A DNA stretch of 64,000 nt from Pseudomonas silesiensis (GCF_001661075.1 NZ_CP014870.1:6229501-6293500); one strand, 5' to 3'; positions 27,411 through 37,367 are shown, counted from the stretch's first letter. Program-made: numbers and translations. Notes: generated from the sequence alone by a model not told the origin.

Positions 27411-28581
27411 GGCTTGGCTCCGGTCCCAGTTGTTGAAAACAATCGGCCAATCCATTCAACAATAGCTGCACTTGCGCCTCACTGTGGGCAGCGCTCAGGG
27501 TCACGCGCAGGCGGGCGCTGCCGGCGGGCACGGTCGGCGGACGAATCGCCGTCACCATCAGCCCGCGTTCGCGCAGCATCTGCGACAGTCGAACCGCGCG
27601 CCCGGCGTCGCCGATCATGATCGGCTGGATCGGCGTGAAGCTGTCCATCAATTCCAGGCCAATCTGCTCGGCACCCTGGCGGAACTGGCGGATCAGCGTG
27701 TTCAGATGCTCACGTCGCCAGTGTTCGCTGCGCAGCAGCTCCAGGCTTTTCAAGGTTGCGCAGGCGAGGGCCGGTGGCTGGCTGGTGGTGTAAATATAGG
27801 GGCGGGCGAACTGGATCAGCGTCTCGATCAACTCTTCACTGCCGGCCACAAAAGCACCGGCCGTACCGAACGCCTTGCCGAGGGTGCCGACCAGTACCGG
27901 CACTTCATCCTGGCTCAGGCCGAAATGCTCGACGATCCCGCCGCCATTGGCGCCCAGCGGACCAAAACCGTGGGCGTCATCGACCATCAGCCACGCGCCT
28001 TTGGCCTTGGCTTCCCGGGCCAGCGCCGGCAGATCGGCGATGTCGCCGTCCATGCTGAACACACCGTCGGTGACGACCAGCGTGTTACCGGTGGCCTTCT
28101 CAAGGCGATTGGCCAGGCTCGCCGCATCGTTATGCAAATAGCGATTGAAGCGCGCACCGGACAGCAGGCCCGCATCCAGCAAGGAGGCGTGATTGAGCCG
28201 GTCTTCAAGTACCGTATCGCCCTGCCCCACCAGTGCGGTGACCGCGCCAAGGTTGGCCATGTAGCCGGTGGTAAACAACAGCGCACGCGGGCGACCGGTC
28301 AGGTCCGCCAGCGCTTCTTCCAGCGCGTGATGCGGGCTGCTGTGCCCGATAACCAAGTGCGATGCCCCACCGCCGACGCCCCAACGGGTCGCTCCGGCGC
28401 GCCAGGCTTCGATCACTTGCGGATGATTGGCCAGGCCCAGGTAATCGTTGTTACAGAACGCCAGCAACGGCTGCCCATCGACCACCACTTCCGGGCCTTG
28501 AGGGCTTTCGAGCAGGGGGCGATGGCGATAAAGGTTTTCGGCACGACGGGCAGCAAGGCGTGCGGCGAGATCGAAAGACAT
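27403..28581 (-). CDS. bioF: 8-amino-7-oxononanoate synthase
   Basis: A 392-residue alpha-oxoamine synthase. The PLP lysine is in '[11 protein letters not shown]'; '[11 protein letters not shown]' and '[14 protein letters not shown]' are characteristic. It condenses pimeloyl-ACP with alanine. It follows bioB after a 174-base gap that carries a REP pair and overlaps bioH by eight bases. Confidence 0.95.
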   Translation of the reverse strand: MSFDLAARLAARRAENLYRHRPLLESPQGPEVVVDGQPLLAFCNNDYLGLANHPQVIEAWRAGATRWGVGGGASHLVIGHSSPHHALEEALADLTGRPRALLFTTGYMANLGAVTALVGQGDTVLEDRLNHASLLDAGLLSGARFNRYLHNDAASLANRLEKATGNTLVVTDGVFSMDGDIADLPALAREAKAKGAWLMVDDAHGFGPLGANGGGIVEHFGLSQDEVPVLVGTLGKAFGTAGAFVAGSEELIETLIQFARPYIYTTSQPPALACATLKSLELLRSEHWRREHLNTLIRQFRQGAEQIGLELMDSFTPIQPIMIGDAGRAVRLSQMLRERGLMVTAIRPPTVPAGSARLRVTLSAAHSEAQVQLLLNGLADCFQQLGPEPSHA

Positions 28582-28628
28582 GCAGGCCTCGGGTGTCAGA
28601 TCACAGAATGCGAAAATTGCACTATCTC

Positions 28629-28722
28629 CTGTGGGAGCGAGCTTGCTCGCGATAGCGGCGGCTCAATCAACATCAATGTTGAATGTCACTCCGTCATCGC
28701 GAGCAAGCTCGCTCCCACAGGG
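28629..28722. repeat. Inverted REP pair inside the bio operon
   Basis: GTGGGAGCGAGCTTGCTCGC and its inverted partner 50 bases on, between bioB and bioF. May protect the bioB message or lower downstream expression. Confidence 0.85.
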
Positions 28723-28755
28723 TTTTGCATTTCAATCAGAAGTATCGTTGTGTGG

Positions 28756-29811
28756 TCAGACAGCCGCGTTATAAAACTGCTCGCTGCTCTTCTGCTCAAT
28801 CAAAGCCTGCTCGATCGCCGCCTGATGCACCTCGTCGGCGTGCTCTTCGCGCGCTTCCGGCAGGATGCCCAGGCGCGAGAACAGTTGCATGTCCTTGTCG
28901 GCCTGCGGGTTGGCGGTGGTCAGCAGTTTCTCACCGTAGAAAATCGAGTTGGCGCCGGCGAAGAACGCCAGGGCCTGCATCTGCTCGTTCATGGCTTCGC
29001 GGCCAGCGGACAGGCGCACGTGGGATTGCGGCATCAGGATACGGGCTACGGCGAGCATGCGGATGAAGTCGAACGGGTCAATATCGTCAGCATTTTCCAG
29101 CGGCGTGCCGGCAACCTTCACCAACATGTTGATCGGGACCGACTCCGGATGCTCCGGCAGGTTGGCCAGCTGGATCAGCAGGTTGGCGCGGTCGTCAAGC
29201 GACTCACCCATGCCGAGGATGCCACCGGAGCAGATCTTCATCCCCGATTCACGCACGTAGGCCAGGGTTTGCAGGCGCTCGCTGTAGGTTCGGGTGGTGA
29301 TGATGCTGCCGTAGAATTCCGGCGAGGTGTCGAGGTTGTGGTTGTAGTAGTCGAGGCCAGCCTGGGCCAGCGCTTCGGTCTGGTCCTGATCCAGGCGACC
29401 GAGGGTCATGCAGGTTTCCAGGCCCATGGCTTTCACACCCTTGACCATTTCCAGCACGTACGGCATGTCTTTGGCCGACGGGTGCTTCCAGGCAGCGCCC
29501 ATGCAGAAACGGGTCGAGCCGATGGCCTTGGCGCGAGCGGCCTCTTCGAGGACCTTCTGCACTTCCATCAGTTTTTCTTTTTCCAGGCCGGTGTTGTAGT
29601 GACCGGACTGCGGACAATATTTGCAATCTTCCGGGCAGGCACCGGTCTTGATCGACAGCAGCGTCGAAACCTGGACCCGGTTAGCGTCGAAATGCGCGCG
29701 GTGCACCGTCTGCGCCTGGAACAACAGGTCATTGAATGGCTGAACGAAGAGTGCTTTGACTTCAGCCAAAGACCAGTCATGACGCAGGGTTGCAGTGGTG
29801 CTGGCGCTCAT
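28756..29811 (-). CDS. bioB: Biotin synthase
   Basis: A 351-residue radical SAM enzyme with C59, C63 and C66 ('CPEDCKYC') for the 4Fe-4S cluster and the YNHNLDTS stretch typical of BioB. It inserts sulfur into dethiobiotin. First gene of the operon. On the minus strand a TTGACA (-35, 29910-29915) and TAAATA (-10, 29888-29893) 16 bases apart form a good sigma-70 promoter, with a BirA-like operator over the -35. Confidence 0.96.
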   Translation of the reverse strand: MSASTTATLRHDWSLAEVKALFVQPFNDLLFQAQTVHRAHFDANRVQVSTLLSIKTGACPEDCKYCPQSGHYNTGLEKEKLMEVQKVLEEAARAKAIGSTRFCMGAAWKHPSAKDMPYVLEMVKGVKAMGLETCMTLGRLDQDQTEALAQAGLDYYNHNLDTSPEFYGSIITTRTYSERLQTLAYVRESGMKICSGGILGMGESLDDRANLLIQLANLPEHPESVPINMLVKVAGTPLENADDIDPFDFIRMLAVARILMPQSHVRLSAGREAMNEQMQALAFFAGANSIFYGEKLLTTANPQADKDMQLFSRLGILPEAREEHADEVHQAAIEQALIEQKSSEQFYNAAV

Positions 29812-29903
29812 GGGCGTTTCCTTTGTTTTATGCTTGGCTAGCGACAGGGGGATGGAATACCCACAGACGCGATACGGATGTTCGGCATATTTAAGGAAGA
29901 CTT

Positions 29904-30638
29904 ATGCGCTGTCAACCACAATACGATGGACCGGTTTACATCTGGTTAAAAAACAAACAATCCTGTTTGCTGTGCGGCGAAGCGTCCGATGATGCGACGC
30001 CTATTTGCACTGCTTGTGAAACCGAGCTGCCTTGGCTCGGCGACCAATGCCAGAGCTGCGCCCTCCCATTGCCAGGGTCAGGCCTTAGCTGCCCCCAGTG
30101 CTCCATTCACCCACCAGCGTTTAGCGAGGTCCTGGTGCCATGGCTTTACGCCTTTCCGGTCGACAGCCTGGTATTACGCTTCAAACACCAGAGCAAATGG
30201 CCTATGGGGCGTCTGTTGGCGCAAATGCTTGGGCAATTCTTGCAGCACCGCTTCGACGAAGGCTTGCCGCGCCCCGACTGCCTGCTACCCGTGCCGCTGG
30301 CCAAAAAACGCCTGCGTCAGCGTGGCTATAACCAGGCGGCCATGTTGGCCCACTGGCTGGGCACGTCCTTGAATCTGCCGGTCAACGAGCAATTATTAAA
30401 GAGAACCAAGGAAACCCCCGCTCAGCAAGGCTTGAACGCCAAGGCTCGGAAGCGCAACTTGCGCGGTGCATTCACCCTGCTCAACGCAGAGCAGGTACAA
30501 GGCTGCCATGTCGCACTTATCGATGACGTACTCACCACCGCCTCCACCGCCGACGCTATCTCCCGCCTGTTGATCGAGGCCGGTGCGCGACGGGTCGATG
30601 TGTATTGCCTGGCACGGACGGCAAAGCCAGGGGATTGA
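29904..30638 (+). CDS. comF: ComF-family phosphoribosyltransferase-like protein
   Basis: A 244-residue ComF protein: a cysteine-rich N-terminal zinc finger region with Cys at 21, 24, 35, 38, 49, 52, 63 and 66, and a C-terminal type I phosphoribosyltransferase fold with 'ALIDDVLTTAST' as the PRPP loop. In naturally competent bacteria ComF helps DNA uptake or recombination; its role in Pseudomonas is unclear. AAGGA seven bases before the ATG at 29904 supports the start. Divergent from bioB; the BirA-like operator lies in codons 3-13. Confidence 0.9.
   Translation: MRCQPQYDGPVYIWLKNKQSCLLCGEASDDATPICTACETELPWLGDQCQSCALPLPGSGLSCPQCSIHPPAFSEVLVPWLYAFPVDSLVLRFKHQSKWPMGRLLAQMLGQFLQHRFDEGLPRPDCLLPVPLAKKRLRQRGYNQAAMLAHWLGTSLNLPVNEQLLKRTKETPAQQGLNAKARKRNLRGAFTLLNAEQVQGCHVALIDDVLTTASTADAISRLLIEAGARRVDVYCLARTAKPGD
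29910..29940. promoter_or_regulatory. BirA-like biotin operator
   Basis: TGTCAACC - 15 bases - GGTTTACA matches the BirA box half-sites (TTGTAAACC/GGTTTACAA with a 14-16 base spacer) with one mismatch between arms. It covers the -35 of the bioB promoter on the minus strand and lies inside the first codons of comF. Confidence 0.7.
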
Positions 30639-30985
30639 TCATCATGTGGTAATCGATGCTGAAGAGTTTTTACATGCTGATATTAATATATAAGATTTTT
30701 CCTACAGCACATGGAGAAAAGTATGTAAACAACCACTGTTTTTCCCGCAAGGGATTGCATTCAAAAAGTTACCGCCTAACATCAACACGATAACTTCTTG
30801 ATTAATTACCAGTAATTTCGTCGTTGCACGAAGTCGACGAAATTTGCCATCACCATATACTTAACACGTGCAGAAACTGGAAATCACTCCCGACAAGGAA
30901 AATCTCGACACGGCTTTTCAACTGACCCAAACGCTTCACGAAGCTGAGTTCGGAAGCAAAATGTTAAGCATCTGGAGTCACGAGC
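30639..30985. other. AT-rich gap with an inverted repeat and a possible small frame
   Basis: This 347-base gap is clearly richer in A and T than its neighbours. It holds a perfect 10-bp inverted repeat, AATTTCGTCG (30814-30823) with CGACGAAATT (30835-30844), and a possible 42-codon frame from a GTG at 30868 that ends at 30996, overlapping the flippase start. That frame reads 'VQKLEITPDKENLDTAF' and has no ribosome binding site. It may be the end of a lost gene. Confidence 0.4.
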
Positions 30986-32290
30986 GTGAGCTATAGCGAG
31001 GTAGTCAGGAAATCACTGCCGGCGTTTACGCTAGGTCGCTTAACACCCGCGATTGGAATTTCAACCGTTTTCGTGCTGATGGCTCATAAAAGCGCTGAGG
31101 ATTTACCGGTTTTTTCTTACGTGCTAGCTGCCGCATCGATAATATCAGCGTTTTTCTCTTTAATACTGGCCACTATTGGTAATAGAGCAGCTTCTCTAGC
31201 GCAAAATCCTGCGGCGCAACGTGATGTATTTACCGGCGGCTTTACCCTTGCACTGATCATTGCAACAATAACGTATTTGGCGTGCTTTTCAGCGACCTAT
31301 TTTATCAGCAGTGCAGACGGACTCCAGGATTTGGACAGGGATGCTTTCTGGACGCTGGTGCTTATCTACATAGCCTGTACTCCGCTGCTGGTACTCAATA
31401 CTTATTTACAGCTTTTTCTGGAAGCTACTGGACAGGCCTCAAGCTGCGCAAAAGCAAAAACAGCTATCACCTTATTTGGCTGCATTGCGCTAGCGATACT
31501 GTTTTCAGCCATCAGCAGCGACAACTTCAAATACTATGCAATGTCCTATTTTACAGTCACTGAGCTTCTTACTTTATTGTATCTAATCAACCTGACCAAA
31601 GACCAACGTTATTGCTCTCTAAAATCGGCAAAAAAAGTGTGTCGCTATTTTTTGGGAACAGGCCTTCCAATCGCCGCAGGGTTAAGCGGGCAAAAAGTGT
31701 ATTTTTATCTGCTGACGGAACGGCTCGCGCGAATCGATACACAGTTCGTCGCTCAGCTATCCGTATTCATGACGGTGATTGGACTGCTCATCATTCCCTC
31801 GCTCGCCTTCAGCCAGATTCATAGCCTTGAAGTCAGTCGACAGGTTAAACAGTCCGCACAATGCTATCGGGCTGGACTGAGTTGGATAATCGGGATGATG
31901 ATACTAAGCGGCGTCATTCTGTATTTCTGTGCCGACTATGTATTTCTTGCCGTCGGAGGCTCCATCACCGATTACACCATGAAGCTCTATTTTACGTTAT
32001 TGATATTCCTCACCTGCAGTTCATTGCTGTCTCTGACCATTGCCCACCTTCGAGCCCGGGGCGAGACCTTGATCCCGCAATTGTCGATCAATGCAATCAT
32101 GCTGCTGATTTTGACGCCGACCCTCTACAGCTTTCAATTCAACTCTGCAGATATCGAGACGTTCTTGCTGCTTCAAAGTGCAGCGGCAGGTGCCGGTTTT
32201 CTATTGTTGAATGCACGGATTTATTTCGTTCATCGGCGTGACGAAAAAACCAGTTGCGCCTTGTTGGCAACGGAGCAAGCACCGCAGTGA
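30986..32290 (+). CDS. MATE/Wzx-like flippase
   Basis: A 434-residue polytopic protein with about twelve hydrophobic segments and the two-bundle look of the MOP superfamily (MATE exporters and polysaccharide flippases). It starts at a GTG (30986), GAG-rich sequence just upstream. The base composition is lower in GC than the flanks and it has no operon partners, which points to transfer. Without sugar or peptide synthesis genes beside it, the cargo cannot be told; lipid-linked sugar or small-molecule export are both possible. Confidence 0.65.
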   Translation: MSYSEVVRKSLPAFTLGRLTPAIGISTVFVLMAHKSAEDLPVFSYVLAAASIISAFFSLILATIGNRAASLAQNPAAQRDVFTGGFTLALIIATITYLACFSATYFISSADGLQDLDRDAFWTLVLIYIACTPLLVLNTYLQLFLEATGQASSCAKAKTAITLFGCIALAILFSAISSDNFKYYAMSYFTVTELLTLLYLINLTKDQRYCSLKSAKKVCRYFLGTGLPIAAGLSGQKVYFYLLTERLARIDTQFVAQLSVFMTVIGLLIIPSLAFSQIHSLEVSRQVKQSAQCYRAGLSWIIGMMILSGVILYFCADYVFLAVGGSITDYTMKLYFTLLIFLTCSSLLSLTIAHLRARGETLIPQLSINAIMLLILTPTLYSFQFNSADIETFLLLQSAAAGAGFLLLNARIYFVHRRDEKTSCALLATEQAPQ

Positions 32291-32399
32291 CGCCTCAAGA
32301 GGGTAAGCGGCCTCCCGCCAGGGTTGCGCCGGCAGGCCTCGCGTCAAGTGAATTTCCCTTACACTCGACGCCACCGCCACCCATTAAAAAGACCGCTCC

Positions 32400-33164
32400 A
32401 TGCCCCTACCGACACTGCTGACCCAGCACATCGTCCGTCGCCCGCAGCGCATTGCCTTGCTGCAACACATCGCCGAACAGGGCTCGATCACCCGTGCCGC
32501 AAAAAGTGCAGGCCTGAGCTACAAGGCGGCGTGGGATGCCATCGACGAACTGAACAACCTTGCGCAGAAACCGCTGGTAGAGCGCAGTGTCGGCGGCAAG
32601 GGCGGCGGGGGCGCCAGACTGTCCAGCGAAGGCGAGCGCGTCTTGCGCCTCTATCAAAAGCTGCAAGTGCTGCAGGCTCAGGTGCTGGAAGCTGCCGAAG
32701 AGGCCAGCGACCTCGACCTGCTCGGTCGACTGATGCTCAGGACCAGCGCGCGCAATCAATTGCATGGCAAGGTCATGGCGATTGAAAGCCAGGGGCGCAA
32801 CGATCTGATTCGCCTGGAACTGGCCGCAGGCTTGACCATCGATGCGCAGATCACCCACGACAGTACCCTGCGCCTGGAGCTGGAGAACGGCACTGAAGTG
32901 GTGGCGCTGATCAAGGCCGGCTGGCTCGATCTGCTCGACATCCACGGGGTAGTCACGCCAGGACACAATGACCTGACCGGCATCATCGAAGAAATCCTCG
33001 ACGCCGAAGACGGGCCCAGCGAAGTGCGCATCGGCCTGCCCAATGGCCAGACCCTCTGTGCGCTGGCCGAGCCGCTGCACTTGCGGACCCTGGGTCTCTC
33101 CACGGATAAAGCGGTACGGGTGCAGTTCGCGCCATCCAACGTTTTGCTCGGTACACCGCTCTGA
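32400..33164 (+). CDS. modE: ModE-family molybdate-responsive regulator
   Basis: A 254-residue protein: a LysR-like winged HTH in residues 15-110 ('GSITRAAKSAGLSYKAAWDAI') followed by two molbindin/TOBE repeats at about 120-185 ('SARNQLHGKVMAIESQG', 'VVALIKAGWLDLL') and 190-254. ModE binds molybdate and represses modABC transport genes. No molybdate transporter is in this window, so target genes lie elsewhere. The start ATG has no strong ribosome binding site but gives the family N terminus. Confidence 0.88.
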   Translation: MPLPTLLTQHIVRRPQRIALLQHIAEQGSITRAAKSAGLSYKAAWDAIDELNNLAQKPLVERSVGGKGGGGARLSSEGERVLRLYQKLQVLQAQVLEAAEEASDLDLLGRLMLRTSARNQLHGKVMAIESQGRNDLIRLELAAGLTIDAQITHDSTLRLELENGTEVVALIKAGWLDLLDIHGVVTPGHNDLTGIIEEILDAEDGPSEVRIGLPNGQTLCALAEPLHLRTLGLSTDKAVRVQFAPSNVLLGTPL

Positions 33165-33222
33165 AACATTAGTGTCACGATCGCTCTTTAAGGTGGCTGC
33201 AAAAACCTGCAGGAAGCCTGAT

Positions 33223-35124
33223 GTGAGCCTATTGGAAGAAAACCAGTCCACCGATCTCGAAAAAATGGTCGGCCTCAGCCGTCGCGGCTTTATCAGCGCC
33301 GGCGCCTTGTGCGGCGCGGCCATGTTCCTCGGCGGCAATCTGCTGAGCCGCAGTGTGCTCGCTGCCAGTGTCAGCGCAGGTACCAGCAAACTGTTGGGTT
33401 TCGACAGCATCCCCGCGGCCACCAGCGACACCATCAGCCTGCCGCCCGGCTACAAATCCTCGGTGTTGATCAGCTGGGGCCAGCCGTTGCAAAAGGACGG
33501 TCCGGCGTTCGACCCCAGCGGCAACGGCACCGCCGAGCAACAGGAAGCCCAGTTCGGTGACAACAACGATGGCATGAGCCTGTTCGAGTTTCCCGGGGAG
33601 CAAGACCGGGCGTTGATGGCGATCAACAACGAGTACACCAACTACCGCTACCTCTACCCCCACGGCGGCATGCCGCAATCGGCCGCCGATGTGCGCAAGG
33701 CACTGGCCTGCGAAGGCGTGTCGGTGATCGAGGTTCAGCGCAAGGACGGCCAGTGGCACTTCGTCCAGGGTTCGCGCTACAACCGGCGCATCCACGGCAA
33801 CGCGCCGATCAGCCTGAGCGGCCCGGCCGCCGGCCATACACTGGTGAAAACCAGCGCCGACCCCCAGGGCAAGAACGTCCTCGGCACCTTCCAGAACTGC
33901 GCCAATGGCAAGACGCCGTGGGGCACTTACCTGACCTGCGAAGAGAATTTCACCGATTGCTTCGGCAGCAGCCATGCCGAGCAAAAATTCAATGCCGCGC
34001 AGAAACGCTACGGTGCGGTGGCGGCCAGCAAAGAGATCAACTGGCATCAGCATGACGAGCGTTTCGACCTGGCGAAGAACCCGAACGAGCTCAATCGTCA
34101 TGGCTGGGTGGTGGAAATCGACCCCTTCGATCCGCAATCAACCCCCGTCAAACGTACCGCGTTGGGCCGTTTCAAGCATGAAAACGCTGCCCTGGCAGAA
34201 ACCGCAGACGGTCACGCCGTGGTGTACATGGGCGACGACGAACGTGGCGAATTCATCTACAAATTCGTCAGCCGCGACAAGATCAACCACAAAGACCCCA
34301 AGGCCAACCGCGACGTGCTGGACCATGGCACCCTGTACGTGGCGCGCTTCAACGCAGGCGACGGCAATGCCGAACATCCCAAGGGCCAGGGCGAGTGGAT
34401 CGAACTGACCCACGGAAAAAACGGCATCGATGCCGGCAGCGGTTTTACCGATCAGGCCGAGGTACTGATTCACGCGCGCCTCGCCGCCAGCGTGGTGAAA
34501 GCCACGCGCATGGACCGTCCGGAATGGATCGTCGTCAGCCCCGAGGATGGCCAGGTCTATTGCACCCTCACCAACAACGCCAAGCGCGGCGAGGACGGCC
34601 AACCGGTGGGTGGGCCGAACCCGCGTGAGAAGAATGTCTATGGGCAGATCCTGCGCTGGCACACTGATCGTGACGATCATGGCGCCAAGACCTTCTCCTG
34701 GGATCTGTTCGTGGTGGCCGGCAACCCGGGCGTGCATGCTGGCACGCCGAAGGGTGGCTCATCGAACGTCACGCCGCAGAACATGTTCAATAGCCCGGAT
34801 GGACTGGGCTTCGACAGTGCCGGGCGGCTGTGGATTCAGACGGATGGTGATTCGAGCAACGCCGGTGATTTTGCCGGCATGGGCAACAACCAGATGCTGT
34901 GTGCCGACCCGGCGACCGGGGAAATTCGTCGCTTCATGGTCGGGCCGGTGGGCTGCGAGGTGACGGGGATCAGCTTCTCGCCGGATCAGAAGACCTTGTT
35001 CGTCGGGATCCAGCACCCGGGGGAGAACGGTGGGTCGACGTTCCCGGAGCACCTGCCGAATGGCAAGCCGAGATCTTCGGTTATAGCGATTTCGCGGGAA
35101 GATGGCGGGATCGTCGGCGCCTGA
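33223..35124 (+). CDS. PhoX-family phosphatase (DUF839)
   Basis: A 633-residue secreted protein. The N terminus carries a twin-arginine signal ('LSRRGFISAGALCGAAMF') around residues 18-45. The body has PhoX/DUF839 phrases such as 'WGTYLTCEENFTDCFG', 'HGWVVEIDPFDP', 'DGLGFDSAGRLWIQTDGD' and 'GPVGCEVTGISFSPD', the last near the metal-binding end of the fold. Known PhoX enzymes are Ca/Fe alkaline phosphatases in the periplasm. GTG at 33223 is chosen for AGGAA eight bases upstream. I saw no clear PhoB box in the short 58-base gap after modE, so phosphate control is not shown. Confidence 0.85.
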   Translation: MSLLEENQSTDLEKMVGLSRRGFISAGALCGAAMFLGGNLLSRSVLAASVSAGTSKLLGFDSIPAATSDTISLPPGYKSSVLISWGQPLQKDGPAFDPSGNGTAEQQEAQFGDNNDGMSLFEFPGEQDRALMAINNEYTNYRYLYPHGGMPQSAADVRKALACEGVSVIEVQRKDGQWHFVQGSRYNRRIHGNAPISLSGPAAGHTLVKTSADPQGKNVLGTFQNCANGKTPWGTYLTCEENFTDCFGSSHAEQKFNAAQKRYGAVAASKEINWHQHDERFDLAKNPNELNRHGWVVEIDPFDPQSTPVKRTALGRFKHENAALAETADGHAVVYMGDDERGEFIYKFVSRDKINHKDPKANRDVLDHGTLYVARFNAGDGNAEHPKGQGEWIELTHGKNGIDAGSGFTDQAEVLIHARLAASVVKATRMDRPEWIVVSPEDGQVYCTLTNNAKRGEDGQPVGGPNPREKNVYGQILRWHTDRDDHGAKTFSWDLFVVAGNPGVHAGTPKGGSSNVTPQNMFNSPDGLGFDSAGRLWIQTDGDSSNAGDFAGMGNNQMLCADPATGEIRRFMVGPVGCEVTGISFSPDQKTLFVGIQHPGENGGSTFPEHLPNGKPRSSVIAISREDGGIVGA

Positions 35125-35128
35125 TAAG

Positions 35129-35229
35129 GCCTCATCGCGGGCAAGCCCGCTCCCACAAGGATCTCCTGTGTGTCACAAATCCTGTGCACACCGCAGCCCC
35201 CTGTGGGAGCGAGCTTGCTCGCGAAGGCG
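35129..35229. repeat. Inverted REP pair
   Basis: GCGGGCAAGCCCGCTCCCAC at 35138-35157 and an inverted GAGCGAGCTTGCTCGC variant at 35208-35223, between PhoX and srkA. Confidence 0.85.
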
Positions 35230-35332
35230 TCAGCGCGGACAACACCCATCTCAAGCCTAACCCCCTAAAGAAGCCCCGTCTGCGCTACCATGTCTGGCCG
35301 GACGCGGCAGCCTGCTGCGCGCAGGAGTCAGC

Positions 35333-36307
35333 ATGGCCCACCCGTTTGCAACCCTCACCCCAGACCTCGTGCTCGATGCCGTCGAAAGCATCGGCTTTCT
35401 CAGCGACGCACGCATCCTGGCGCTCAATAGCTACGAAAACCGTGTCTATCAGGTCGGCATCGAAGACTCCGAACCGCTGATCGCCAAGTTCTATCGTCCG
35501 CAACGCTGGACCAACGAGGCGATTCTCGAAGAGCACCAGTTCACCTTCGAGCTCGCCGAGTGCGACGTGCCAGTGGTGGCGCCGATGATTCACAACGGTG
35601 CCAGCCTGCACGAACACAACGGTTTTCGTTTCACCCTGTTCCCCCGCCGTGGCGGCCGCGCGCCGGAGCCGGGCAATCTCGATCAGCTGTATCGCCTCGG
35701 CCAACTGCTTGGTCGCTTGCACGCCGTGGGCGCAACCAAGCCGTTCGAACATCGTGAAGCACTTGGCGTGAAAAATTTCGGTCACGACTCACTGACGACA
35801 TTGCTCGAAGGCAATTTCGTCCCCAAAAGCCTGCTGCCAGCCTATGAGTCCGTGGCCCGCGACCTGCTCAAGCGGGTCGAAGAGGTCTACAAGGCGACAC
35901 CGCACCAGAACATCCGCATGCACGGCGATTGCCACCCCGGCAACATGATGTGTCGCGACGAGATGTTCCATATCGTCGACCTCGATGACTGTCGAATGGG
36001 CCCGGCGGTGCAGGACATCTGGATGATGCTCGCCGGCGACCGCCAGGAATGTCTCGGCCAGTTGTCGGAACTGATGGACGGCTACAACGAGTTCCACGAC
36101 TTCGACCCGCGGGAACTGGCGCTGATCGAACCGCTGCGCGCCCTGCGCCTGATGCACTACAGCGCCTGGCTCGCCCGCCGCTGGGACGACCCGGCGTTCC
36201 CCCACAGCTTTCCGTGGTTCGGCAGCGAACGGTATTGGGGTGACCAGGTGTTGGCGTTGCGTGAGCAGTTGGCTGCGCTGAATGAAGAACCCCTAAAACT
36301 CTTCTGA
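35333..36307 (+). CDS. srkA: Stress response kinase A
   Basis: A 324-residue kinase of the aminoglycoside-phosphotransferase fold (YihE/RdoA). The catalytic loop is 'RMHGDCHPGNMM' and the metal-binding Asp is in 'HIVDLDDCRMG'. N-terminal 'ALNSYENRVYQVG' is the family's nucleotide-binding strand. E. coli SrkA phosphorylates Ser/Thr and counters MazEF-type death under stress. Cytoplasmic. It lies between two REP blocks and appears monocistronic. Confidence 0.9.
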   Translation: MAHPFATLTPDLVLDAVESIGFLSDARILALNSYENRVYQVGIEDSEPLIAKFYRPQRWTNEAILEEHQFTFELAECDVPVVAPMIHNGASLHEHNGFRFTLFPRRGGRAPEPGNLDQLYRLGQLLGRLHAVGATKPFEHREALGVKNFGHDSLTTLLEGNFVPKSLLPAYESVARDLLKRVEEVYKATPHQNIRMHGDCHPGNMMCRDEMFHIVDLDDCRMGPAVQDIWMMLAGDRQECLGQLSELMDGYNEFHDFDPRELALIEPLRALRLMHYSAWLARRWDDPAFPHSFPWFGSERYWGDQVLALREQLAALNEEPLKLF

Positions 36308-36314
36308 TCCACAC

Positions 36315-36416
36315 GACCCTGTAGGAGCGAGGCTTGCCCGCGAAGAACGATAACGCGGTCTGCCTGATATACCGCGTTATCGTTCTTCGCGGGCAAGCCT
36401 CGCTCCTACAAGGGTC
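36315..36416. repeat. Perfect long palindrome made of two REPs
   Basis: The 40 bases at 36320-36359 are exactly complementary to 36371-36410 around an 11-base loop; with one bulge the pairing continues to 36315 and 36416. The arms hold a REP (GAGGCTTGCCCGCGAAG) plus GATAACGCGG. Confidence 0.92.
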
Positions 36417-36479
36417 AGCACATCGAGACAAATCTCCTTACAATCCCCTCTTTGTTAGCTGCCTAAGCAAGGATTCTGC

Positions 36480-37367
36480 ATGCAAGCCGCCAACCCGCGT
36501 CGCGGGTACATTCTGGGCCTGAGTGCCTACATCATCTGGGGACTCTTCCCGCTCTACTTCAAAGCCATCGCCAACGTGCCCGCGGTGGAGATCATCATCC
36601 ACCGCGTACTCTGGTCCGCCCTGTTCGGCGCCTTGCTGCTGATGGTCTGGAAGCACCCGGGCTGGTGGCGCGAACTGCGTGAGAACCCGAAACGCCTGGC
36701 GATCCTGGCCTTGAGCGGCACGCTGATCGCAGCCAACTGGCTGACCTATGTCTGGTCGGTGAACAACGGCCGCATGCTCGAAGCCAGCCTCGGTTACTAC
36801 ATCAACCCGTTGGTGAATGTACTGTTGGGCATGCTGATCCTCGGGGAACGGCTGCGGCGCATGCAGTGGCTGGCCGTGGCGCTGGCGGCGGTCGGCGTGG
36901 CGCAACAGGTGTGGCAGGTCGGTAGCTTGCCGTGGGTGTCGTTGGTGCTGGCGCTGACATTCGGCTTCTACGGATTGATCCGCAAGCAAGCGCCCGTCAA
37001 GGCGCTGCCCGGCCTGGTGGTGGAAACCTGGATGCTGGTGCCGATTGCCATTGCCTGGCTGCTTTTCAATCAGACGGCCACAAGCGCTCAGCCCGAGTTC
37101 TGGACTACATCCGAAGCCTGGTGGCTGGTTGCAGCCGGGCCGGTGACGTTGGTGCCACTGGTATGTTTCAACGCCGCTGCACGGCATTTGCCTTACACGA
37201 CGCTCGGATTTCTCCAGTACCTGGCGCCGACGCTGGTACTGCTGCAAGCCGTCCTGCTGTTTGGGGAACAACTGTCGTCGAGCACACTGCTGGCGTTCAT
37301 CTTTATCTGGGCCGGTCTGGCGGTTTACAGCGTCGATGCGTGGATAAGTCTGCGCCGCCGCAACTGA
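36480..37367 (+). CDS. rarD: RarD, EamA-family permease
   Basis: A 295-residue protein with ten hydrophobic segments in two EamA/DMT repeats and the RarD start 'RRGYILGLSAYIIWGLFPLY'. RarD (chloramphenicol-sensitive protein) is an inner-membrane exporter-like protein of unknown natural substrate. Length is exactly that of the family. AAGGATT before the ATG is a weak ribosome binding site. Followed by a hairpin at 37389-37413. Confidence 0.92.
   Translation: MQAANPRRGYILGLSAYIIWGLFPLYFKAIANVPAVEIIIHRVLWSALFGALLLMVWKHPGWWRELRENPKRLAILALSGTLIAANWLTYVWSVNNGRMLEASLGYYINPLVNVLLGMLILGERLRRMQWLAVALAAVGVAQQVWQVGSLPWVSLVLALTFGFYGLIRKQAPVKALPGLVVETWMLVPIAIAWLLFNQTATSAQPEFWTTSEAWWLVAAGPVTLVPLVCFNAAARHLPYTTLGFLQYLAPTLVLLQAVLLFGEQLSSSTLLAFIFIWAGLAVYSVDAWISLRRRN

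Noticed and set aside
27472..29841. A 789-codon open frame on the plus strand across bioF and bioB
   Set aside because: It is antisense to the complete bioB and bioF genes and arises from their GC-rich third positions; its product has no family features.
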